NCBI GenBank assembly: GCA_009775375.1
Contig: VSPO01000001.1
Span: 18,844-82,843, forward strand
Direction of reading: 5' to 3'
Length of the DNA: 64,000 nucleotides
Source of the DNA: Muribaculaceae bacterium
GTDB lineage: Bacteria; Bacteroidota; Bacteroidia; Bacteroidales; Muribaculaceae
In this document: piece after piece, positions 18,509-26,368 of the stretch
Numbering within the stretch: the stretch's first letter is position 1
Layout: each line of letters starts with the position of its first letter
Translations under genes and position numbers: made by a program
Notes under the pieces: model-generated
The model's database searches: none
Seen by the model: only the letters and a program-made list of their open reading frames with translations
What the model was told of the DNA's origin: nothing

Positions 18509-18706
18509 ATGTTAGACGAATTGAAAAATAAGGCTGCTGATCTCATGAACAATGAAAGCGTAAAAGACGCTATCAACAAGGCAAAGGAATTTGCCAACAG
18601 TGAGAAAGGCCAGGAGACAATTGAGACAATCAAGGTCAAGGTAGAGGATTTTGTCGAGGACAAGACCAATGGCAAAGGCATCTTCGGCTTCGGCAAAAAG
18701 GAATAA
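18509..18706 (+). CDS. Small helical protein of unknown function
   Basis: 65 residues, rich in Lys, Glu and Asn, predicted as one long amphipathic helix (LKNKAADLMNNESVKDAINKAKEF) with a Gly/Phe end GKGIFGFGKKE. No signal peptide or membrane segment. It resembles in style the small YtxH/antitoxin-like helical proteins, but I do not recognise the family. It has its own spacer upstream (18401-18508) and a strong bidirectional terminator downstream, and the ATG is preceded by an A-rich leader; this supports a real gene. Confidence 0.6.
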   Translation: MLDELKNKAADLMNNESVKDAINKAKEFANSEKGQETIETIKVKVEDFVEDKTNGKGIFGFGKKE

Positions 18707-18738
18707 CCACTTCCTCCGCCACCTTGCAATTACCCCAA

Positions 18739-18782
18739 CAAAACAAAACCGGCAGACGATATCGTCTGCCGATTTTGTTTTG
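18739..18782. terminator. Bidirectional terminator
   Basis: A 44-bp inverted repeat with 22-bp arms and one mismatch: A-rich left flank, GC core CGGCAGACGAT / ATCGTCTGCCG, T-rich right flank. It lies between the convergent small helical gene and susD and serves both strands. Confidence 0.85.
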
Positions 18783-18811
18783 TCGGTTTGTCTCTATCGT
18801 AATGTTCAGGC

Positions 18812-20836
18812 TTATTTGGAAGCCGGTTCGCTTCCGGCGTTCGACCAATAAGGATTCTGATAGATTTTCGAAGCATCAGGCGTAATCCCGTCAGGCGACG
18901 AAAGCAGAATCTCCTTTGTGGAGATAGGGCTGAGGTAGTGTCCCATTTTCCATGTAAGGCCGTTGTAGCCATACTGAGTGCTGTTCTTCTCATAAGGACG
19001 AATATATTCGCTCTTTTGAGGAGAAGAGACGGTGGATTCAGCCCCTATGTCATATGTCAGGTTAGTATACCATTCTTCCATTGGAGTATTCCATAGGTGC
19101 ATCCCTTCTATATGACATGGCTTGGTTATGAGTTGGTCGAATGCTCTCCATCGTTTCAGGTCATCCATACGGAATCCTTCTGAAAGAAGCTCGCAACGAC
19201 GTTCACGGCGGATGTTATAGAGCGTAGGGTCGATCAGCTGGCCTGCTGAATATGCTCCCCAGTCGTTCTCTGCCTCCTTGGTCATGTCGGTAAGGGCGAT
19301 TGTTTTGTTGAAATCTGGATTGACATGAGCCCTGTTGCGCAGTGCCTCCCAATACCTTTGGGCTGTGCCGTCGATTGAGTGATTGCGCTCGTAGCTTGCT
19401 TCCATGTAGTTGAGCAAAGCTTCCGCCGATCTCATGATAGGGCATCCGGTATAGCACCATTGATTCTCGTAGTACTTACGGCTGAGATTACCTCCTTTGT
19501 GAATTGCATAGCCGGTGGGATAGTTCTCACCGTATGTTCCGGATGTGATATCGGGAATCGGCTCATATTGAAGGAGGAGGCCGGTGGTGTTGTCAAGATC
19601 ATATATCTGATTGATATCGCCCGGAGCCTTCAGGAATACTTGCAGGCGACTGTCGCGGTTTTCGCGCAGTTTTCTAAGGTCTTTGTCTCCCATATAATAT
19701 CCGTCGCCATCGGCATAAGTGCCATGGGTATAAACCGGCGAACCGTCAGCCATAAGGAAGTTTTGAACGTACATGCGAGTCAACCCGAGAGAGGCGTTGG
19801 ATTTTGCCGCGTTCTGGCATACATCGTGGGTCAGCAGGTTTCTGTTATACTGACGCCACAATAGAATTTCGGGATAGCCGCTCATGTCGACATCTGCAAA
19901 CATGTTGTAGTAGTCGTTGACAGGGTCACCAGCGCTTTGCTGCATTTTTCCTGTGTTATATGCAAGCTTGTCAACATATTTGTCGCCTACCTCTTTTGCC
20001 GCCTCCATGGCCTGATCGAGGAAAAAATTAATTTCGTTTTCAATTGACCCTGACGGGTATTGGTAGTTGGGGGTAGCCGTGGCTCCGGGCCATCCTTCTC
20101 CGCCCGGTACGAAGGCACTACCGTTGAAGTATTTAAGCCATGTCCCCTCATAAAGAGCTACACGGGATTTAAACAGCAATGCCGCGTCTCGGTTGATGCG
20201 TGTTGTGTTGAGATTTGTGAATTGCATAAGGTAGATGGCCTTGTCGAGGTCATCGAGAATCTGGCGTGCCACTTCGTTGCGGGGCTTCCTTGCGGCAGCG
20301 TCGGAAAGGATCTCCCAATCGTTGGGAAGGGGTTCCAAAATAATCGGGAAATCACCGAATGTCTTGAGCTTGGTGAAATAATGATAGGCTCTCAGGAAAT
20401 ACAACTCTCCAATGTAGTGCTGCACCAATGGAAGGTCGCCACTGATTGTGTTGTCTTGTCCATCGAGTTTTTCTCCATATCTCGTGAGAATATTGGAGAA
20501 TGCGAAATTGAGATAGTATATTCGGCTGAAATACCATTCGCCTGCCTCGTTGTTGCTTCTCCACAGGTCGGTAGTATACTGGCTCCAGCAGCCTCCGGTG
20601 CGCACCTGATTGTCGGTGCCGTCATCCCCTTCGAAATATCCATACCAACTTCCATGGCCGGGAAGGATATTGGGGTAATTATCCATGAGTATCGCATCTA
20701 TCTGGGATGCACTTGAATAGTATTGTTCGGGTGGAATCTGCGACATCGGTGTCTTCTCAAGGAAATCGCTGCATGAAGTCGCCGCGAGACCGAGAACACA
20801 GGAGATTCCAAATCCTAATATCTTGTTGGGTTTCAT
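18812..20836 (-). CDS. SusD/RagB-family glycan-binding lipoprotein
   Basis: 674 residues. Lipoprotein signal ends in LAATSCSDFLEKTP, so the mature Cys is about residue 22; the protein is surface-exposed on the outer membrane with its SusC partner. The TPR-rich SusD fold is recognisable from the N-terminal ISQIPPEQYYSSASQIDAIL-like region, RAYHYFTKLKTFGDFPI (the SusD RA..Y..L...G..P motif), and the C-terminal RRERRCELLSEGFRMDDLKRW. Transcribed 18 bp after susC in the same unit. The bound ligand is unknown; the GH31 gene 2 kb upstream suggests a glucosyl/xylosyl glycan. Confidence 0.95.
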   Translation of the reverse strand: MKPNKILGFGISCVLGLAATSCSDFLEKTPMSQIPPEQYYSSASQIDAILMDNYPNILPGHGSWYGYFEGDDGTDNQVRTGGCWSQYTTDLWRSNNEAGEWYFSRIYYLNFAFSNILTRYGEKLDGQDNTISGDLPLVQHYIGELYFLRAYHYFTKLKTFGDFPIILEPLPNDWEILSDAAARKPRNEVARQILDDLDKAIYLMQFTNLNTTRINRDAALLFKSRVALYEGTWLKYFNGSAFVPGGEGWPGATATPNYQYPSGSIENEINFFLDQAMEAAKEVGDKYVDKLAYNTGKMQQSAGDPVNDYYNMFADVDMSGYPEILLWRQYNRNLLTHDVCQNAAKSNASLGLTRMYVQNFLMADGSPVYTHGTYADGDGYYMGDKDLRKLRENRDSRLQVFLKAPGDINQIYDLDNTTGLLLQYEPIPDITSGTYGENYPTGYAIHKGGNLSRKYYENQWCYTGCPIMRSAEALLNYMEASYERNHSIDGTAQRYWEALRNRAHVNPDFNKTIALTDMTKEAENDWGAYSAGQLIDPTLYNIRRERRCELLSEGFRMDDLKRWRAFDQLITKPCHIEGMHLWNTPMEEWYTNLTYDIGAESTVSSPQKSEYIRPYEKNSTQYGYNGLTWKMGHYLSPISTKEILLSSPDGITPDASKIYQNPYWSNAGSEPASK

Positions 20837-20854
20837 ATTTGTTGTTGGATTGTG

Positions 20855-23800
20855 TTAAATGGATATAGATAATCCGCAGGACCATGTGCGGGCCATGGGA
20901 TAAGTGTTGCCGTCTCCTGTCCTGCCACCGAGTGAGGATCCGCCGCCGACATTTTCGGGGTCGAACACTTTCGAAAGCTTGGTTATCGTGAAAAGATTGT
21001 CGACGGAGACGTACAACCTCAGCTGGCTTATGCCAAGACGGCCGGTTATCGACTGTGGCAGGGTGTAGCCGAGTTGCATATTCTTGCAGCGAATATAAGC
21101 GGCGTTCTGAAGATAGCGTGTCTGCCATTCCTGATTCTTGAAGTTATGGAGTGGTCTCGGATAATAAGAATCAAGGTTGGCGGGGAGCACGTATTGTGCT
21201 GGATTGCCGTTGTGGTCTGTGTAGTTGAAAACGACGTCTTCAGCCCTGAAGTAATCTTCATGAACCTTAAAGCCTGTTGATTGCCATATGCCTCCCTCGA
21301 AAGCTCCCCAAAAAAGAGGAGAACGGCTATAGAAGTCACGTTTGCCTACTCCCTGGAAGAAGGCACGGAAATCAAATCCTTTATAATTGGCTGTCAGGTC
21401 GATGCCAAAGAAATATCTTGGGGTGGTGTTCCCGATGACGGTCATGTCTCCCGGGTTATTCCAGTTCCAGTCTCCCCAAGTTATCTGTCCGTCGCCGTTG
21501 ACATCCTTATACATCATGTCGCCTGCTGCCCAGTTTGTGCCATACCAGCTCTGTCCTTGAAGTGGAGTGGCGGGAGCATATCCGTTGACTTCCTCGAATC
21601 TTCTGTCGAGTGCCGCGAGATGGGCATCCATCTCCTCTTGTGATTTTGCAATGCCTATGGATGTCAGACCTTGAATTTCTCCAAGATAGTGGCCGGGATT
21701 GTAATTGGCTATATCTCCCGTTATATTCCCGGGATAGGCTTTTATCTTGGTTCTCGCATCTGATATATTGGCGCTTATACTGTAGCCGAGTCCGAAGGGG
21801 GTAACGTCACGCCATGTGATTTGAAGTTCCCATCCTGTCGTGCGTAGTGCGCAATTGTTTTCGGATGGAGCGGTGAGACCAAGTGTGTTGGGAAGCTCTA
21901 CAGGAGGACCCAACATATCGTCGGTATCACGAATAAATGCATCCACAGAGCCTGTCAGTCGATTGTTAAATAGCCCCCAGTCAAGTCCGATATTCCAGGT
22001 CTTGATTTTTTCCCATGTAAGGTATGTGCTTATAAGCCCGTTCACCCATGAGGCATTGGGGCGTTTGTTGCCTTGAAGCCAGTCACCATTTGCTGTCCCA
22101 GTGCTCATTGTTCGATATGTGGGATACCAATCGTTGGTATTCTGGTTTGACAGGTGTCCGAATGATGCACGCAGCTTTAGCAAATTGACAACTGGGTGTA
22201 TTGATTCCCAAAAGCTTTCTTCTGCGATATTCCATCCAAGGGATGCAGAGGGCGACCATGTCCAACGCCTGTCGGAGCGGAAACGGGACGAACCATCATA
22301 TCTCAGGTTTGCCTCTAACAGATATTTCCCTTTATAGTCATAATTGATACGTCCGAAGAACCCAAGTATCGACCATTGGTTGCGTCGTCCGTGCACCGAC
22401 GGTGCCTTGTCTTCTCCATTGCCTTGAAGATTGGTGGTCAGGTCCAATTCGGGAAGCTCATAGTCCTGTAGTCCATAAGCAGAGACGTTGAAATACTCCT
22501 GTTTCTTTTCCTCTGACTGGAACCCTGCCATCACTTTGAAATTATGAGCATCCTTAATGCTGAATGTGTAGTCTGAATAAACATTCCAGTTGGCATACTT
22601 GTTCTGGAAGAAACTCTGATATAGGGAGGAGGAATATTGCATGTCCTTAATTGACCCATCCACATAGTGGTCATAGATGGGAAGCCTGGTCTGTCGGTCT
22701 TTTGATTGGTCGATTCTGTAGTTGAATTCTCCTCTTATAAACCAATTTTTAAGAGGCTCTATCGTAAGCCCCGCCTGCTGATAGGTCTCGTCTCTGTCGG
22801 TAAGTCTTGTCCCTCCCTGGGCAAGCCCCATTGCGGGAGCTCCTCCTTCATTCGAATAGTAGTAGCCATTCTCATCGTATATCGGCAGGTTGGGCCAAGT
22901 CTGGGCTCCGATGTAGTTATACCAGTCGTCCCCGAATCTGGATGGGACATTTGTGTCGCTGTGCACGTAGCGCACACTGTATCTGAATTCCGCCCAGCTT
23001 GTCAATTTCGCGGAGAATTTTCCCGTTGCATTGTATCTTTTTCTTGAATCCTTGCCATGGTTCAACATGCCGTGGATGTCATTGAAGCCGAACGCCGCAT
23101 AGTAGTTGTAATTCTGGTTCCCTCCGCTGACACTGGCATTATGTTCCTGTGAGAAGGAATCCTTGTATAGTTCATGAAGCCAGTCGGTGTTCGCATAAGC
23201 CACGTTAAAGGCGTGCAGGGTGGAGCTTCCCCATTCTGTCCCGTTGTTTCTTGTTGGTAAGCCTCCGCGGTAGGTTCCGCCTTGTGCGGCGAAATTGATC
23301 ATATTTTCGATTGTCTCGTCGCTGAAGAATCCGTTCCACCCATTGTTCCAATACGCTTGATTCTGAAATAATGCGAAATCATAAGAATTCATCATCTCCG
23401 GTAATCCGATTGGCGAACTCCATCGAAAGTTGTTGTTGTAATTGATTTTGGGCCTTCCCATGCTTCCCTTTTTAGTCGTGACCATGATCACGCCAAATGG
23501 AGCGCGGCTGCCATAGATGGAAGAGGCGGCGGCATCTTTGAGCACTGAAATAGATTCGATATCCTGCGGGTTGACCGTATTGATGTCTCCCTCGGAGCCG
23601 TCAATCAGAATAAGAGGAGCCCCACTCGACCCCAGGCCGATTGTGCCTGTCCCTCGGATCTGAATCGACATGTCGGTTTCAATGTCGCCGGCTTCACGCG
23701 TCAATTGTAGGCCGGGCAGAAGACCCTGGAGGGCCTCGGCGGCGGTCCTGACCGGACGGTTCTCGATTTCTTTGCCGGAAGCTACGGCCACAGCGCCTGT

Positions 23801-24196
23801 TAGGTTAGCTTTCTTCTGTGTGCCGAAGCCTACTACCACTACGTCATCGAGCACCTTTGCGTCATCTTGCAGTGTGGTGCTCATCCCTTTTCCTGCGTCA
23901 ATGGTTGCTGTGACACAGCCTACGTAGCTTATCTCAAGCTTCGCTCCTTTTCTCACTTTCAGGGTATAATTGCCATCCACGTCTGTCGAACAGCCATTGG
24001 TGGGTTTCCCCTTCTCTCGGACAGTTGCACCTATCACAGGTTCCCCGTTTGCGTCAACCACGGTTCCTGTGGCAGTGAATACCGCATCCGGTGCCTCATA
24101 GGCAGGTACTGGATTCTCGGATGCTTGCATTCCTGAACTTGAGCAGAATGCCGTCCCAAGAACTGCTGCTGTTAAAAATGTCTTTGATTTCTTCAT
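20855..24196 (-). CDS. SusC/RagA-family TonB-dependent outer-membrane transporter
   Basis: 1113 residues. Signal peptide (about 1-25), a carboxypeptidase-D-like regulatory domain (about 40-115: GTVVDANGEPVIGATV, DGNYTLKV), TonB box region LDDVVVVGFGTQKKANLTGAV (about 134-155), plug with LQGLLPGLQLTREAG and VLKDAAASSIYGSRAPFGVIMVTTKKG, then a 22-strand-type barrel. It imports oligosaccharides captured by the SusD partner. No anti-sigma interaction domain is seen at the N-terminus. Strong promoter upstream. Confidence 0.97.
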   Translation of the reverse strand: MKKSKTFLTAAVLGTAFCSSSGMQASENPVPAYEAPDAVFTATGTVVDANGEPVIGATVREKGKPTNGCSTDVDGNYTLKVRKGAKLEISYVGCVTATIDAGKGMSTTLQDDAKVLDDVVVVGFGTQKKANLTGAVAVASGKEIENRPVRTAAEALQGLLPGLQLTREAGDIETDMSIQIRGTGTIGLGSSGAPLILIDGSEGDINTVNPQDIESISVLKDAAASSIYGSRAPFGVIMVTTKKGSMGRPKINYNNNFRWSSPIGLPEMMNSYDFALFQNQAYWNNGWNGFFSDETIENMINFAAQGGTYRGGLPTRNNGTEWGSSTLHAFNVAYANTDWLHELYKDSFSQEHNASVSGGNQNYNYYAAFGFNDIHGMLNHGKDSRKRYNATGKFSAKLTSWAEFRYSVRYVHSDTNVPSRFGDDWYNYIGAQTWPNLPIYDENGYYYSNEGGAPAMGLAQGGTRLTDRDETYQQAGLTIEPLKNWFIRGEFNYRIDQSKDRQTRLPIYDHYVDGSIKDMQYSSSLYQSFFQNKYANWNVYSDYTFSIKDAHNFKVMAGFQSEEKKQEYFNVSAYGLQDYELPELDLTTNLQGNGEDKAPSVHGRRNQWSILGFFGRINYDYKGKYLLEANLRYDGSSRFRSDRRWTWSPSASLGWNIAEESFWESIHPVVNLLKLRASFGHLSNQNTNDWYPTYRTMSTGTANGDWLQGNKRPNASWVNGLISTYLTWEKIKTWNIGLDWGLFNNRLTGSVDAFIRDTDDMLGPPVELPNTLGLTAPSENNCALRTTGWELQITWRDVTPFGLGYSISANISDARTKIKAYPGNITGDIANYNPGHYLGEIQGLTSIGIAKSQEEMDAHLAALDRRFEEVNGYAPATPLQGQSWYGTNWAAGDMMYKDVNGDGQITWGDWNWNNPGDMTVIGNTTPRYFFGIDLTANYKGFDFRAFFQGVGKRDFYSRSPLFWGAFEGGIWQSTGFKVHEDYFRAEDVVFNYTDHNGNPAQYVLPANLDSYYPRPLHNFKNQEWQTRYLQNAAYIRCKNMQLGYTLPQSITGRLGISQLRLYVSVDNLFTITKLSKVFDPENVGGGSSLGGRTGDGNTYPMARTWSCGLSISI

Positions 24197-24317
24197 AGAA
24201 AATCAGTTTAGATATAATATAAAATCTGAAAGTTTCTTAACATATTTTTGAAAAACCTAATCAGATTTATCTGTTGAGGTAAAGGTGATGTTAGGTTTTA
24301 ACAGTATTTGACACTTG

Positions 24318-24346
24318 CAAAGGTAAAGCAAATTAGGCAAAATCAA
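24318..24346 (-). promoter_or_regulatory. Promoter of the first susC/susD pair
   Basis: On the minus strand TTG at 24346-24344, 18-bp spacer, TACCTTTG at 24325-24318. This leaves a ~115-nt leader before the susC ATG. The remaining 24347-24568 stretch is A+T-rich with no reading frame. Confidence 0.6.
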
Positions 24347-24568
24347 GACATGTTAAAGTTAAAATACGTTAATTTGCAATATTAAAAGTGTATTATTGAC
24401 ACTTAAATGGTAAATTTGTTTGTTTAAGGAACGAAATGGGATATTTTTGTCACTTTAAAATAGGAAGTTCTTTAAAATTTCTAAGTGGTGAGATTCCTGT
24501 CAATATTAATTTGCAAAATCATAAACAGAATGTGTTTTTGCGATAAGACTGTCCTATGGCATTGAAAG

Positions 24569-24610
24569 CATTATTGGCAGTCATAGAAATTTCTATGACT
24601 GCCAATAATG
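24569..24610. repeat. Perfect 42-bp palindrome
   Basis: Two 21-bp arms with no loop and no mismatch, centred between 24589 and 24590 (core TAGAAATTTCTA). It starts 45 bp past the ancestral stop of the ATPase pseudogene. It has no T-tract, so it is an atypical terminator; it may be a cruciform or protein site. Confidence 0.7.
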
Positions 24611-24654
24611 ATGTTTGTAGGAAATTGAAACGTGCTAAAAGCCAAAAATTAGAC

Positions 24655-26214
24655 TCATTCAGATGTCCAGTCATCGATTGTGCGAGTTTTAGATGAGAAA
24701 TTCATGCCGATTTTGATTATCCTTCGTGAGTCTGTGGCGAAAGGTAGAGTATAGCCTTTTTTATCAATCTGGGAGAGTGCATCCTTCGTCTATTTATTGA
24801 ATTTCAACTCCATAACGTAATAGAACTTCTCCGTCTTGACAAAAAGATCGATTCTTCCGTTGGATGTGCGATATTCGGTCTGAACATCGATGCCAAGCAG
24901 CATCATAAGCATCAGCAGGGCATTGTGGACGTTTCTCTCGTTGTCCATCTCCATCGTGTAAGGCACGGAGGCAAACATGCTTTGCAGTTGATACATGAAG
25001 GCGTCTACGTTTCCTTCGCGAAGCTCTTTCAAAAATACGTGGATATGAAATCTGGCGTTCCTTTCCCCTTGGAAGTTGGCGTAGTAGGGCAACAGGAAGT
25101 TAAGCAGCCCTTGCTTCACCTCATTGTTGGGAATGCCGAGCGTATATAATTCGCTTTCCCTGCAATAATCTTTGATAGTCAGATAGTCTGTCTGATAGAG
25201 CAGGGCGAGGGGACGGGGGGTGTCGAAATCCAGTCTGACAAGATCATCCTCATAGCATTTTGCATGGAATATGGAATTGAGGTCAGTGTCAAACCGACGT
25301 AATTGCTGTGCAAGCAAAGTCGGAATCCCGCTTTTTGTCCAATAGCTGTCCATCTCCTCTTTCTCCATTACGTTGAGCAGGGAAAAGGGATTGTAGATGT
25401 CTTCGCAGTTTTTGGAAAAATGATAGCCGTCGTAGCGTCTCTTCAATTCCATTTTGATTTCGGTTGCTGTGGCTTGATATTTTTTTGCCAGAGCCTCTAT
25501 CCCGATGTGGAAGTTTGCCTCAAGTTCTTTTTCTGAAATCCCGCAGATGCCGGAATATTTATCGAGGAATGATATGTCGCTAAGATTGTTGAGCCCTGAG
25601 AGAACGCTAAGATGGACAAATCGGCTGACCCCCGTCAGAAACACCATCCGAATGTATCTCGCGCGACTCTTAAAGTTGGAATAGAGGGCGGTCAGGTCTT
25701 TGCGGAATGACGCATACAATTCCTGGTCGTGCAGGTTATTGACAAGTGGCTTGTCGTATTCGTCAACCAGAATGATCACTCCTTTGCCGGTTTTCGTGCT
25801 GGCTGTGCAGATTATGTCGTTAAGACGCACTGACAGGTCTTCACTTCTGGGCAGGATGTCATATTCTCTTTCCCATTCCTCCAGATTTGCCTTTATGACG
25901 TTGGTCAGAGTGTCGTGTCCTTGATAAGACTGAATGTTGAGGTCAAGGAAAAGAACGGGGTATGGTTGCCAGTCCCAATCCATCGTGTCGGCGTACAGTC
26001 CTTTAAAGTATTCCCTCTCGCCACGGAAAAAACATGCCATCGTGGAGAGCAACAGACTTTTTCCGAAACGCCGGCGGCGTCCCAAAAAATATTATTGACT
26101 GCCCTCGTCGAGAAGCATTTCGATGAATTGAGTCTTGTCGACATACAGGCAATCCCTTTCCCGAAGCACTTCAAACGACTGTTGTCCTACCGGATATCTG
26201 ACTTTCTTCTCCAT
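24655..26214 (-). pseudogene. AAA-ATPase-like/PD-(D/E)XK (DUF1703-type) gene with two nonsense codons
   Basis: Read through, this encodes about 519 residues: MEKKVRYPVGQQSFEVLRE, VDKTQFIEMLL, Walker A, then LVDEYDKPLV, and the C-terminal PD-(D/E)XK part with GRIDLFVKTEKFYYVMELKF, ending RRIIKIGMNFS and IDDW. Two in-frame stops interrupt it: TAA at 26094-26092 (codon 41, between GSQ and YFLG) and TAG at 24792-24790 (right after the ELKFNK strand, 44 codons before the natural TGA). The Walker A reads GRRRRFGKS where the family has GRPRRFGKS. The family is multicopy in Bacteroidales with unknown role. The gene sits between susC and the GH31 gene as a probable insertion. Confidence 0.85.
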
Positions 26215-26300
26215 CTCTGTTATTTTTTTCAAAGTTATAACAAATCTCCGACAAAAACAAGTCTGCCAGCGAGAGACTTCAGGATTCTGTGTAAAATCGA

Positions 26301-26345
26301 GTCCGGCCGTACGTTTGTCGAGAAATGACAGGTATACGGCCGGAC
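26301..26345 (-). terminator. Terminator after the GH31 gene
   Basis: GTCCGGCCGTA (26301-26311) pairs with TACGGCCGGAC (26335-26345), with an inner TGTC/GACA stem. On the minus strand TCGATTTT follows. 23 bp past the GH31 stop. Confidence 0.75.
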
Positions 26346-26368
26346 TGTTTATAGTGTCGAAATCCGGG

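Noticed and set aside
24655..26214. Stop codon reassignment or suppression
   Set aside because: TAA and TAG act as normal stops in many intact genes of the window, and the two stops lie in one multicopy-type gene with an altered Walker A.
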